Positions 34,146-46,095 are shown, counted from the stretch's first letter. The stretch: 60,000 nt of DNA from Cryptomeria japonica (GCF_030272615.1 NC_081413.1:163465080-163525079); one strand, 5' to 3'. Program-made: numbers and translations. The notes: generated by a model not told the origin, from the sequence alone.

Positions 34146-35236
34146 TATTGATTTTGCAAATATTGTATGTTGTGTTCCTCATTTCTGCTTTTGGACTATC
34201 ACTTTCCCAAACCTAATTTGCAGATTGTTGGTTTTGCAAGTACTTATTTCGCTGTGAAAGACCGTAGTCATAAACTATTTCGTCGTCAAAGAATGCAATA
34301 TAAACTACTAACTTTGTTTGCAGCCATGGGATTTTGCACTTATTTTTTATAAATTAGGCACATAGACTAATTACAATGGAAATGAACAAACATGTTTTAT
34401 GTGTTTTGATGATAGGGGAGTATTCTCTCACCTTTCTTAGGTGATCAAAAAGCCAGACTCATCCTTTGCTTCAATAGTGCATATCTTTAGTGGCCCTGCC
34501 CTCTCGAGGAGCTAATAACTCTAAGCCACTAAGGTCGGTGAGAGGGGAATGACCCAAGTGGGAACGGCTAACGCCAAGTACTCCAAACCACTATAAAATA
34601 AACGTGATTTGATGAAAATCAAGTCAATGTCAGTGCTTGGGAATAGCTCTCCTTCGTACCTTCGGGTATATCAAACCTTGGTTTTCAAGGCTAGGAGACC
34701 TCTTAATTGATTTTATACCCCGATGCGCTGAACGGATCCCTTACTAGTTCCAATTAAATTAGAAGCTACCCGGTTTACCTCCGAACATTATTAAATTCTT
34801 AGTGCATGGAGGGCGAAGAATCTCTCCTTAAGATACTCACCATATGTCCCTCTTGAGTGTATGTGTGAACTCTCCTTTTGAGACCTTATTGCTAGGCTCA
34901 TAATGGGAGTCCACTAGCTCTCACAAAGGAAAAAACACAGGCGCCCTTTAGGGGGTGACAAGGCTGTGTGAGCTGACAAGGTACCAAGTTGTGGGCTAAG
35001 AACTAATAATGAAGCCAATCTCCTTAGGATAGACTGATTGATGTATTTTCAATTGTTCAAAACCAGTGAAAAATTGGGCTTTCTTTAAAGCTTCTTGAAC
35101 ATACACTTTATGTGTCCTTTGGGACAAAAATACAATCTGATTTCTGTGTTTGTAAGTCAAGTCAAGATCTCATCCATTGAAACACAACAAACATTGAAAA
35201 CTCAAACTTCAAATTATCAAATGCACAAGTTTCACA
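34146..35236 (+). other. Retroelement leader, noncoding
   Basis: There is no ORF with recognisable content. Phrases such as GGGAATAGCTCTCC and GTGACAAGGCTGTGTGAGCTGACAAGG suggest a structured RNA leader or a second, older LTR, but I cannot show boundaries. Confidence 0.35.
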
Positions 35237-35239
35237 ACA

Positions 35240-35610
35240 GATTAGCTCTTTCAGTCCAAACAATCGCATTCACAGTCCAAACATTAGCTCTTTTGGTCCA
35301 AACATTAGCTTTGTCAATCCAAACAGTCGCATTCATAGTCCAAACATTAGCTCTTTTGGTCCAAATATTAGCTCTTTCAATCCAAACAGTCGCATCTACA
35401 GTCCAAACAGTCGCATTTTCAGTCCAAACGTCAACTCTCTTGGTGTGAATGTTAACTTTCTCATATTTCAACATTAACTCTCCAAGGTTGAGCACATTAG
35501 AGTTCCTGGTCTAAACAATAGAGTTCTTGGTCTAAACAGCAAAGTTCTTAGTCTAAACAATAGCTCTCTTGGTCTAAAGGTCAGCTCCCTTGGTCTAATC
35601 AACAACTCTT
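35240..35610 (+). repeat. 21-bp minisatellite, block 2
   Basis: About 17 units of 21 nt, for example AGCTCTTTTGGTCCAAACATT and CGCATTCACAGTCCAAACATT, are followed by a GAGTTCTTGGTCTAAACAATA subtype. The plus frame encodes seven-residue repeats of the form LALSVQT/VAFTVQT (35239-35448) and the minus frame also stays open (ANVWTKR repeats). The unit length matches block 1 and parts of the unit are similar, suggesting one array split and diverged. Confidence 0.8.
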
Positions 35611-35615
35611 GTGAG

Positions 35616-36255
35616 TTGCATGCTAGCCCCTCTGTTAAGCTTAAGAGTTTGACTGAACATTTTGCAAAAGAGTTTGAAACTCTTCAACATATATCAAACT
35701 GGCAATTGATACAGATATCCAATGCAGCTAGGAAAGTCACCTGTGACAATATGATCATATCAGAGAAGGTCAAGATGACAAAGCAACTTACAAAGATTGA
35801 GGAGGCTCTTAACTAGTGCAGTTGTATATATAGGTCTTGTAATAACACCTACAAACTTATTGCTAACCTGGAAGTGAAAACAAAAGCGACAAAGGCCCTA
35901 TTGGAACATCTGGTTAATAATTTTGATGGTACTAAGTCATTGACCAGTGCCATTGATGGTCAAATTTTGGTTACAAAGTCTGAGATATTAGCCTTTGAGA
36001 AAGATATGGATAGATTAATCCGGTGAGCTAGGCAATTGAGAGGATTGGTAAGTCCCCAGTTGAACACTTTATTACTTCATAAGTGGGAAAGTCTAGAATT
36101 GATGAATAAACCCACACCGACAGATCTAACAGAAGAAAAACTACATGCATACATTATTAATGGGTTTGTATCTATTTTGGGAACTTTGAAAACTGGTTAT
36201 GATACTTAGGATTTTTTAAGGGTGCTTACATGGATATATTCAAGTACATCTAGAT
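35616..36255 (+). pseudogene. Coiled-coil retroelement ORF remnant
   Basis: One frame continues directly after the 21-bp array and is interrupted by TAG at 35814, TGA near 36025 and TAG near 36207. Helical, Lys/Glu/Leu-rich content (for example VKMTKQLTKIEEALN) suggests a coiled coil. It lies just before two polypurine tracts, so it is the last ORF of its element. No named domain is recognised. Confidence 0.4.
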
Positions 36256-36305
36256 CCGGTAAACACATTTTGATTTCATTTTTTCATTCTTTTTCCTCAC
36301 CTTTC

Positions 36306-36478
36306 ATTGATGTCAAAGGGGGAGTGGGTTGTGAAAAATGTTGAGGGACATAAGAAGTAATGTATAGCTCAGGGGGAGCAGGGTCAGTTTTGGTTATTAG
36401 TTTTTTGGAGGAACCGATAAAGCACTTCAACGATTCATTTTTCACATGAGTGTTGCCATCAATGCCAAAGGGGGAGAT
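36306..36478 (+). other. Paired polypurine tracts of a copia-type 3' end
   Basis: GATGTCAAAGGGGGAG (36309-36324) and AATGCCAAAGGGGGAGAT (36461-36478) lie about 150 bases apart, with a further GGGGGAG at about 36370. The second abuts TGTTGG. A CAAAGGGGGAGA-TTGTTGG junction is typical of SIRE/Maximus-like copia elements. Confidence 0.6.
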
Positions 36479-37080
36479 TGTTGGTAATTGACACCCATCC
36501 AGTTTAGTTGTGTTCTCATTGATGGCAACACATATCATTTTACATTGGACACTTAATCGATACTCACTGATATTCATGATTCGACAACCGACATTCAAGA
36601 AAACCGACAAACTAGGAACTTGTATATGAGGTTGACATAGAAGATTGATCTGGCAAGTCTACATAGTAGCAATCAATAGCATCAGTCATGAAGTTTAATG
36701 AATTTACTTTTGTCTAGGCCGACATGTAAATAAATTATAATATAATTGTAAGCCGACATAAGGCATTTATGTTTATCTTTGGGAAGGGTATTTAAGTTAG
36801 TTCGGTTAAGATATTTTATATATGATATTGAGAGATATACATATGATGTGAGATATAGTGATGTAATATTGTGCGAACAATATTGATCGACTATATGTGA
36901 ATATAATATTTTATAGTCGGTCTTGGCTATTGGTTTAAAGGTTTGGGAGGCAAAGAAAGTTACCAATAAAGAAGGACACAATGGAAACCTTCTGCATATG
37001 ATTACAACATTATTCGCACACAGATCATCCAAACCTTCTGCATATGATTACAACATCATTCGCACACAGATCATCCCATA
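36479..37080 (+). repeat. Copia-type 3' LTR, plus orientation (right end unresolved)
   Basis: It starts TGTTGGTAATTGACACCC immediately after a polypurine tract and contains TCATTGATGGCAACAC, shared with the opposite-strand LTR at 37763. It holds a 46-bp tandem duplication (36985-37030 and 37031-37076). Confidence 0.55.
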
Positions 37081-37089
37081 ATCTTTTCC

Positions 37090-37763
37090 TATCAACCCAT
37101 GATCCACAAAGAGATCTTACATCATAATTATAACAACCTGGGACCAAAACAATTAGGTCGACTACCTAAAAGATAATACAATAAGTTTGAAACATAAAAT
37201 CACAATCCAATGATCAACCAAGTTGGCTTAGGCCCAAAACAATGTAAATCAATGATTAAATCCTTCCGACAACACATCAGGAACATCCTCCAACACGCTA
37301 CAGAAACCGATCCACAACCTAGATAACACCAGACCCAAAATAGGTCGCCATAAACCAAATCCAACACCACTAATGAACTGGAACATGAACATGATAACCA
37401 ACCACATCCTAAAAGCCATCTAGAATTCGTACCAACACCACTTATCACGTGCATCAAAAGATCTTCAACAAAGCTATGCCAGTAAAACCCTTATCGGTGA
37501 CCAAAAGGCTTACTAGAACAAATGATAGCTCCAGACTCATCAAATCTTGAACCAATTGATCGTGATACACATCTGAATAGCATGAATGACAGATCCAAAC
37601 CAATTCCACAAATCAAAGCATACCAGATCGTACCGGATCAATATCATAATCAACCACTCTACTGGAACCAACTGGAAACTGGTAAACAACCAAAACAACC
37701 GGTGTTGCCATCAATGACAAAACATCAATGCAACACATAATCAATTTCTCCAAATTGCCAACA
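37090..37763 (-). repeat. Copia-type 3' LTR, minus orientation (far end unresolved)
   Basis: On the minus strand it starts TGTTGGCAATTTGG at 37763, directly after the tract 37764-37777 (CCAAAGGGGGAGAT in minus sense). A second tract (GATGTCAAAGGGGGAG) lies at 37951-37966, mirroring the pair at 36309 and 36461. TCATTGATGGCAACACCGG is inside. Confidence 0.55.
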
Positions 37764-39081
37764 ATCTCCCCCTTTGGCATTGACGACAACACTAGATGTG
37801 AAAAACATCCAAGTGCCAAGAAATGCCAAACAAGTCTCCCCCAATGGAAGACAACCAACAATTTCCCACAAAATGATATAGCAATGAAGTTCTAAACTAA
37901 ACTCTTCCTTTGACTGATATTCTATTAAGCTATGTTTTTCACATATATATCTCCCCCTTTGACATCAATGCTATAAATCTGACATAAAGTGTGTATGCTA
38001 AAATTCATCATTAATTCAACTAGAAATAGAGGGAAATCACAAATCCCTATCTAATCAAAGAATTATAAACAAAACCAATGAAATGATACAATCAAACAAT
38101 AGGAATGTAAAATATTCAATAAAATCTTCCTATTTTATGACTGCATGTACATTCCATTGTTCCTCTCCTCTTTGTGGTATGATGGCTCTCAGATATCATG
38201 CTGGCAACCTGTAAATGACACAAAGATTCTAAGTTCGTGATTGTTGAAAATGGAGATTGAATGCTCAATTTATAGCTTATTGGATGAGATTGATTGAGAG
38301 GTGAAACAAATTGATCAAGAGGTGGTTCTCAGGTGAGCTCTCACATGTTGATTAATAGTTGAATTGTTGATTTGGAGGTCGAACATAATTGATTGAATAG
38401 ATAAAATGAGTTAACTGGTTGAGAAAAAAGTTGATTGAAAGATGAAAAAGAATGATTGGAGGATAATTGATTGATGACAAAGAAAGCTTTATTTAGAAAA
38501 ATCTAACTTGAAGATAGAAAATGAATGATTGGAGAGAATTAAAGAAACTGAAATAGTTAACTAATTGAAAGTTTTTTGAGAGCTTTTTGTAAAAAAGCAA
38601 AGTGGAAGATAGAAATAGGAATTGGAAAGATAATGATGTAATTAATTAATTTAACATGTTCTTGCACTTTGACTTTGATTTTCAATTTAATCTTTGCATG
38701 AGATTTAATTCAAATATTGAATTTATTTTAATTTAATTTGTTATCTGAATATATTTAGAACTTGATTTTGATTTTCAATTCAATTTTTGAAATCATGCAC
38801 ATGTATTTGAAATTAGAAGAAATAGAAGAATTAGAAATTTGAATGATTTAATGAAATTAGAAGAATTAGAGGAAATAAAGGAAATTACAATTTGGGGATT
38901 TGGAAATAGAATTAGAAGAATTAATTAGTTAATTAAATTTAAAGAAACTATTTAATTATTTAGGAACTTTTAAAGAAACTATTTAATTATTTAGAAACTG
39001 AATTTATTAAATAATAAAGATTATTTAAACTAAAGGAATTAAAATCATAATTAATTGAATAGTTTAATTAATATTTTTATA
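37764..39081 (-). other. Minus-strand element 3' region grading into AT-rich LTR DNA
   Basis: No ORF is supported. 37764-38000 is the 3' untranslated part of the minus-strand copia-type element. From about 38220 there are purine-rich GATTGA/AGAATTAGAAGAA repeats and then AATTAATTAAATAATAAA-type blocks (38930-39081) that recur beyond the LINE at 44990-45340. Confidence 0.4.
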
Positions 39082-39090
39082 TTAAAAATA
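39082..39090. repeat. Candidate LINE target-site duplication, left copy
   Basis: TTAAAAATA is repeated at 44959-44967 on the other side of the LINE. It is short and A/T-only, so chance is possible, but the position fits both ends of the coding unit. Confidence 0.4.
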
Positions 39091-39198
39091 GGTAGATCAA
39101 ATTCAAAAACATCCAACGATAGTATCAAAAAAGAGGCCCAGCCTCACCACGAATTCAGAGTATCATGTAAACAGACTAAAGAAGAAGCTAAAGGACAT

Positions 39199-42100
39199 CT
39201 AGTGTAAGACATCATAATGGGTATCAACCCAAGCAGTCCAACCAAGAGGACCCTCCATCCAAACTATGATGTTACGCTCCCGGATTTGCGTAAGCATGAA
39301 TATCTCATTTTTCCTTGAATTAATATTCTTCCTGATCTCTTGGTTCAGCCTTTTGCAAGTTTGTTCAAACATTTGAAGGTCATTGAAGTTCCTCCTCCAC
39401 TCGTGACCATGCTTCAGCTCATAGATGAAAATAGTGGCGTGCCCATCTTTCAAGAATCTCCTCAGCTTGTCTTTCTCCATCATCATTGTTGTGTGGACCT
39501 GTAGAAAGATTTTGAAAAAAGTGAGTTTTTGAAAAAACTCAGTAAGAACTCTAGGGTTGCTTTGATACCTTTCCTTGTTCCTGCACTTCCAAATCTGCCA
39601 AAGGATGTTAAGAGACAACATATTCCAAAATAAATTAGCATCCTTTTTAAGCCCATCAATATGACCATTAACAATTTCCAGAGTGTTCACATTTAAAGGA
39701 TAAAAAATACCAAACATATTCCATATTTCTTTAGCAAAGATGCAATCAAAGAGGATATGTCTACCCATTTCAGGAAGCCTACAGAGACTGCATATGTCAG
39801 TAGTGTGACCATCTTGTCTAATAGGGAGTCTGTTAAGCATAATCAGCCACCTAAAACATCTGATTTTAGGCTCAATAGGGCCTTTCCAGAGAATATCAAA
39901 ATACTTTTTCCAAGACACAGCATCAAGAGAAGAGTACCAAACAGTATTGATATGATTAATAATATTTTCATTATGATCAATGATTTTATAGATATTCTTG
40001 GCTTTGAGATTAACCATGATAACCCCATCTGGCCATTTGCACTTTAAGTATCTATGAGAGTCCACATGACAGTTAGAGGGCAGGTCCTTAGTAGCCTTGA
40101 CAATCATATTATAAGTCTTCTTTTGGGAGTTCGGAATATTGAATCTGTTCCTGAGCTCATCCCAATTGATGAGTTTATCATTTTCAAAAAGATCAGCAAG
40201 CTGGGAGATCCCCAGTTTAGCCCACAACCTAGCAGAGCATCCTTGGGAAAGGGCCAGAGGTTTACCAGCCCGGCGCAAGTTCCACCAAATGGATCTTTCA
40301 CCATATAGATGCTTAACATCATGGAAATCCTTATTGGTGATAAAATTCCTGACATGGTCCCAGGTTCTCCAGATGGATCTAAAAATAGCAGAGCCTTGGA
40401 CATTGACTGGGAAGTTGCCAACAATTAAATCACAAAATGGGAGATTCCTCCAAGATCTAGCTTTTTTAGGAAAGCCTCTTACAATATTATGCCTAACCAG
40501 CACCTTCCATGGATCGTTCCCATCCATAGAATGAAAGATCCATTTGGCGGATAAAACAATACCTTGAGTTTTAAGGTCTTTAAGCCCCAGCCCCCCAAGG
40601 AGTTTGTCAGTATGACACTAGTCCCATTTGACCACATGCCATTTTCTATTGCCTTTACCATCAGACCAGAGGAAGCTCCTAATGGCCTTTTGAATTTCCA
40701 AAATTTGGTAGTTACTGAATATCCAAGCAGAGGAGTAGTATATGCTATATGAAGACAACATTTTTTGACAAACCTGAATTCTGCTAGCAAGAGATAAAGA
40801 TCTGTTATGCCACTTATTCAGCTTCTTATCAATTTTTTCCTTAATCCAAGACCACATGTCTTTGAGGGAAGGCTCAACAGAGAAGGGGATACCTAAATAC
40901 TTAACAATCTTATGAGGTCCACCCCATTGGAAGTTATACTAATTGAACCAAATAGGAGGTTGCTCTTCCCACCCCAGGCAGATGGATTTGGATTGGGAAA
41001 TACGAGCACCAGAGATAGAGCAGAACAAAGTAAGTTTGGTTTGCAAGGCTGCAAATTTATTGTTGGAAAGCTCAAAAAATAAGGTAGTATCATCAACAAA
41101 CTGACAATTTATAAGCTCATCATTGTTAGGGAGATAAAGACCTCTAACATCAGGGGAAAGCGTATTGTCCCTGAGGATATAGTAAAGGGCTTCTGAAGCT
41201 ATGACAAACAGAGCAGGGGCAAGGGGACATCCTTGTCTAATAGACCTACCAAGGGGAAAGGGATTGGAGAGGGAACCATTGACCTCCACCTGGGCAGAGG
41301 CATCATTAAGTAAAACCCAAACCGAGTTATAGAAGAAGGCCGAGAAACCAAATGCTTCAAGCATCATAACGATAAAGTTCCATTCAACCCTATCATAGGC
41401 TTTTTCAAAATCTAGGAGTAACATCACAGAGTTCTGATGAGAACACTTCGCCCAATCCATGGCTTTCCAGCTAGTAATTAAGTTTTCCAAAATATATCTT
41501 CCTTTGATAAAACCATTCTGGGTAGCACAAACAAACTTAGGAAGGATATGAGCAAGTCTGAGGACTAGGATCTTGGCCAAAATTTTATAGGAGACATTGA
41601 GGAGGGTGATAGGCCTCCAATTTTTTATAAGAGCTTTGTCCCCATCTTTGGGAAGAAGTTTAATGATGCCACTGTTAATCTCAGGGCCAAGGGAACCATT
41701 AGGAATGGCCTCCACATAAATGTCATGTAAATCCTTACAGATCCAACTGATATTGGCCTTATAAAATTCAAAAGGGAGCCCATCAGGGCCGGGGGCCTTA
41801 TCATTATTGAGAGAGTTGATAGCTTTTTCAACCTCATCCAAAGAGATGTCCTTAGATAAGATAGTAATATCATCATTATTCAGCATATTGGGGATAAGAG
41901 GTTTACACTTATTCCTAAGAACAACAACCTCCATAGATTCTTCAGAGGTGAAGAGATTCCTATAGTAATTGGCAAAGGCTTGGTTAATGATAATAGGATC
42001 CGAGATATCCTGGTTGTCAATAAGGAGTCTATTAATAGACTCCTTGGTTTGTTTTTGTTTTAAAAGGTTAAAAAAGAATTTGGAACCACGGTCTCCGTTC

Positions 42101-43230
42101 TAGATCCAATGAGCGCGAGATCTGATTTTAGCACCACAGATTCTAAATTATTGATGCTTCCTCAGGGCATCCTTAGCAGATATCACCTGGGAGACAAGGT
42201 CAATATTGGAGGAATCATTCTAGACATTGCTCTCAACCTCTTGGAGATCAGAGGAAAGATGTTTTTCAACGAATCTGTAATCCTTAGCATTCTTTTGACC
42301 AATGGTTTTGAGGAGACATTGCCAAGCTGGGAGATTGACCTTCCATCTGTTAGTCATGGAGAAGTTAGGGAAATTGACCTGATTGATATTGCGAATAATT
42401 TGGATAACAGCAAGGATATCTTCATCAAGAAGGAGACTGGTATTCAAAATGAACTTGGGATTAGTTGTCCTAGGGTGAACAGTGGCGAAATTGAGGCTGA
42501 TACAGGTAAAAATGGGATGATGATCAGAGAGAGTGGTGGCCGTAACAAGGACAATGTTATTCTGGTTGTCAGGAAGGAAGGAGAAAACATTCTTGTTGCC
42601 ATAGAAATGGTCAAGTCTGGAATAGATTCGAGAGTGGCCCTGTTGGAAGTTGCACCAAGTGTGCCAAATCCCAGGGTTAGAGGCCTTATTGCTAGCTAAA
42701 GGGTCAAACAGAGTCTTAGAATTAATTAACTTGTTCCAATGAATCTTTTCATTATCTTTCCAAATGAAGGGATTACCTCCAGATTTATCTTGATGGAACT
42801 CAACCATATTAAAATCTTCGCCGACCAGCCAGGGGATATCAGGGAGGGTAGTCATCCATTTCCAAAGATTAGCCCTCTCCTTAGAGTCATTGGGGGCATA
42901 GACAGAGCAAATGCCAAAGATATTATTATTATGATTAATGATAATCCAGGCAACTCTCTAGCAGGGAGAGGTGCCATTGGCAGTAATATAGTTCCCCCAT
43001 TTGGGGCTGGTGAGGAGAGAAATTCCACCTCTGCCTCTATTGTGATTAGTGAAAAACTTGATCGCATTATTCCATATAATGTTAAGTTTGGTTTCAAGCA
43101 TGAAACCGATGGCTTTAACTTCTTGCAACATAAGAAAATCCATAAAATTAAAAGAACTAAGAAAATGCTTAATAACAAATTTCCTATCCGGGGATTCAAG
43201 ACCCCTCACATTCCAAGATAAACAATTCAT
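39199..43230 (-). pseudogene. LINE ORF2: endonuclease, reverse transcriptase, zinc-knuckle C-terminus
   Basis: One frame of 1,343 codons, closed only by in-frame stops (for example TAG at 42956, and others near 42217, 42150, 42103, 40937 and 40616). The apurinic-type endonuclease shows LSWNVRGL, LQEVK, GEDFN, SRLDHFYG and SDHHPIF. RT shows KNWRPITLLNVSYKILAK, QNGFIKGR, LLLDFEKAYDRVEW, IRQGCPLAPALF and catalytic QFVDDTTLF. The C-terminal third ends with a zf-RVT-like CSLCRLPEMGRHILFDC and W-rich helices (39199-40527). It would nick target DNA and prime reverse transcription on it. One stop, in WI-stop-NGDRGSKFFF, replaces a Gln or similar, fitting C-to-T decay. Confidence 0.9.
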
Positions 43231-44800
43231 GAGCAAACATTAGAGGGAGTAGGGCACACAACACCAACTTCATCAGCTGAGGGTAAAGACTTAGTAGAAC
43301 TAGCCCCCATTTTCTTACCAGAGGTTTTATTCTTAGATCCTAGAGGTCTTCCCCTGTGTTTTGAAGCAAGGGTGTCAGATTTAGGATCATCTTCATTTTC
43401 GGATTGGGAATCCACTTCCATCGAAGGCATACCGGGGAGATTGTTAATAGCATGGATGATTTCAATAGAACAATCATCACTTAGTTCCTTAAAAACTTTT
43501 TGCCGGAACTTCCGAGATGCTCCTAGAGAGATATTTAGGTCAGAATTGTTGGAACAAATAGTAGGGGAGCAAGGAGGGTTGTCGCTGCTAAATTCAACCA
43601 CAGGAGGGATAACAAGAGGAGTTTGGGGAAGGAGATTTCCCGAGGAGGCAGGATTCGAAGTTTTAGGATGATTAATGTTATTACCCTTGCGCCTTCTTTT
43701 TTTGTTGACGGTTTGGAAGCCATCGTCAGTGTTTGCTTCATCAACAGCCATGTCTGAAAAAGGGAAAGAGATTTGAGCGATACGGGAAACAGGAGAGGCT
43801 GAGTCAAGAGTAGGAGGAGGTTTGGAGGCAGTTTCCTCTTGAGTGTTTTTGTTAACCGAAGGAGGCAGATTAGGGTTAGCGGGTTGAGGGAATTTAGCAG
43901 GGTTCTGATTCTTTTAATAATGGGGCAATTCTTTCTAAGGTGGCCCTCTTTCCGACATAAGAAACAAGCATTTAGACCTCCCAATATTTCAATAGGGCAC
44001 ACAAAAGTTTCTTCCATGATGTTAACAAAGATGTCAGCAGGGATTTCCTTCCCTAGTTGCAAAGAAATAAGGACTCTGGCGTCCATATGCGGTACCAGCC
44101 TAACAGTATCATCCATTCAGATGGTTTTGCCCAACGGTTCAAGCAATTAAGGCAAGAATCACCATAAAAAGGGGGGGACATTTTTAACCATTATCTATCT
44201 AGGGGCCGAAAGGGCAAGAACTTCTTCGTGCACAGCCTCAGGAGTCCAAGCCAAAGCATGGAAAGAAGTGGATCCAACGGTCCAATATTTCTTTTTAAGG
44301 ACTTCAACTTGAGATTCATGATTAACAAAGAATATCACAAATAAACCCTTTTTGATTTGCCGACAAAAAGAAATGTGAAAGCCCATTTTGAGATTCCAAA
44401 AATTATGAAACTAGTCGTCAAGAAATTTCCGAGGAGGACACTTATCAAGTTCAACAGCAGAAAAGAAAATCGCAGTATTCTTTAACCTATTCTTCTCCTT
44501 AATAATCTCAGTAAGCATTTCAGGATTAGGAGTGATGGAGAAAGGGGCCAAAGGAGCCGTAGAGCACTTACCGGGAACGGCGGCATCACGGGCACTGGCA
44601 CCTGCAAGGTTAAACTTGGCTTTCTCATCGACAACACTAGTTGTATTGGCCACTGCTTCAGAAAATGTTTTGGGTAGGGTTAGGGGTATTAATAGAGATG
44701 CCATTAATGTCAGTGTCCTTCGGCACAGTGGGAGAGGAGTTAGGGGGTATGGGCTTTGTCGAACGGTAGAGCAAGGGAGATTGAGAACCAAGTAAATCAA
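43227..44800 (-). pseudogene. LINE ORF1 (DUF4283-type RNA-binding protein with CCHC knuckle)
   Basis: The start is probably ATG 44800. The DUF4283-like part has NLKMGFHISF, GLFVIFFVNHESQVEVLKKKYW and FHALAWTPEA (about 44400-44215). The zinc knuckle CFLCRKEGHLRKNC is near 43970-43930. In-frame stops are near 44410, 44194 and 44117, and a frameshift near 43920 moves the C-terminal Ser/Asn/Pro-rich part into the 43751-43227 frame, which ends NVCS-stop overlapping the ORF2 ATG. It would bind LINE RNA in a ribonucleoprotein. Confidence 0.8.
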
Positions 44801-44989
44801 CCATATTAATGGAAGGGTTGGAGAGGACTACACCTAGACTGACATTGCGATCAGGGACCTCTAGCTCTCTCTCGTCGCTCTATTCAAACCTGTCGGGGAT
44901 CACCACCTTAAAGCAGCCTACGCTTTACTCCAAATTCGCAGAGTTTGCCCTCGCTATCTTAAAAATAAAAAAAAATAAAAAAAAGGGTT

Positions 44990-45394
44990 GATGATTAATT
45001 GATTAGATATAGAAATTGAAAATGAATTTATTTAAATTAAAGGATAAAAAATCACAATTAATTAAATAATAAATAATTTATTAATATTTTAGAAAATAGT
45101 TGAATGATTAAACAATGATAGAGATGAAATTGAAAATTAATTTATTTAAATAATAAAGATTATTTAAATAGAGGAATTAATCATAATTAATTAAATAATA
45201 AATATTTAATTAACATTAGAAAATGGTTAGATGATTAAATGATGATAGAATTGAAGTTGGAATAATTAATTATAGAAGAAATATGAAACTTAGAAGAATA
45301 CAATTAACCAGCTTAATTAAATAATTAATGAATTATTTAATTAATTAGACGAATAATTAGTACATGATCAATGAGACAATTTTATGTATCTACA
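44990..45394 (-). repeat. Start of a minus-strand 3' LTR, AT-rich
   Basis: On the minus strand TGTAGATACATAAAATTG begins at 45394, right after the purine tract CTCAAAGAGGGGAAAA (45410-45395). The LTR is rich in AATTAATTAAATAATAAA blocks arranged in about three imperfect units of roughly 110-120 bp. The LINE appears inserted in this LTR, whose remainder would be at 38220-39081. Confidence 0.55.
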
Positions 45395-45657
45395 TTTTCC
45401 CCTCTTTGAGACAATGTCAAAACGATGTTGTTTCAAAGAAAATGAAAAAATGTCATGCCCGACGTTGTATAGTGTAAATATGCCCCCTCGAAAAAAGCGG
45501 TCGAAAAATTCAAAAATTGGGACCATATTTTTTATATCATTATAGTGAGAAATCATGTGAAGTTTCGTGCAATTTCGAGATCGTTTGAGTAGCCTACAAG
45601 TTCATTGAAGTTCAAGGGGACCATGAGTGTCGGAGTTAAAAAACCCTAATTTTGAGC

Positions 45658-45665
45658 TATAAATA
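45658..45665 (+). promoter_or_regulatory. TATA box for the plant-mobile-domain ORF
   Basis: GAGCTATAAATAG with TATAAATA at 45658-45665 on the plus strand, followed by a leader of about 480 bases before the ORF. It lies inside the element close to its 3' LTR and would drive transcription against the element's own direction. Confidence 0.45.
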
Positions 45666-45879
45666 GTAATTTTGCATCCCTGCGAGTATTTGATCATCAT
45701 GGCTGGCTATAGGGCATGAGTGCACTTGTCCGAGTGAGTACATTCTTATCAAAGACCTCCGGGGACTGGCGACACGGTATGTTTCCAAATTTTTGCTTAA
45801 TTTTTTGCATGTTGTTGTCATTTTTTCCAAATTTTCTCTAGAACCCTAATTTTTAATCATCACGCACATGCCTTTCGAT

Positions 45880-46095
45880 TTTATGCATACGCTTTAAGTG
45901 TCACACAAATGCCTTAAGTGTATCGCAATAGTGTAAGTGCCACGCATAAGTTCTTAGTGTTATGCATTCCTTTGTCTGTTTACGCATTAGCTTTAATTGT
46001 TACACATCAGCTTTAGTTGTTACACAAAAGCTTAAATGTATTGCATAAGTGTTTAATGTTACACATAAGTGTTAAACATTACACATTCATTGTAA
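45880..46095 (+). repeat. 20-bp imperfect tandem repeat in the leader
   Basis: About ten units of 19-22 nt of the form TTACACATAAGTGTTAAATG / CACGCATAAGTTCTTAGTGT run from 45880 to 46095. They are strongly diverged but in register. Confidence 0.6.

Larger units (their letters stand above)
39091..44958 (-). mobile_element. L1-type LINE, near full length
   Basis: 5.9 kb on the minus strand: 5' leader, ORF1 (about 44800-43227), ORF2 (43230-39199) and a roughly 110-base 3' tail. ORF1 stop and ORF2 start overlap as ATGA (43230-43227). It is inserted in AT-rich DNA whose repeat blocks continue on both sides (38930-39081 and 44990-45340). No clear poly(A) tail is seen at the 3' end; an A-rich run is instead at the 5' side (44959-44988). 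Confidence 0.85.

Noticed and set aside
33953-34216. Membrane protein, from the hydrophobic 87-residue ORF
   Set aside because: Hydrophobicity comes from the T-rich 21-bp repeat and there is no independent evidence of a gene.
42109-43221. Plus-strand ORFs of 196 and 160 codons over the LINE endonuclease
   Set aside because: They are antisense to a clear endonuclease reading with all expected motifs, and the plus translation has no motif of its own.
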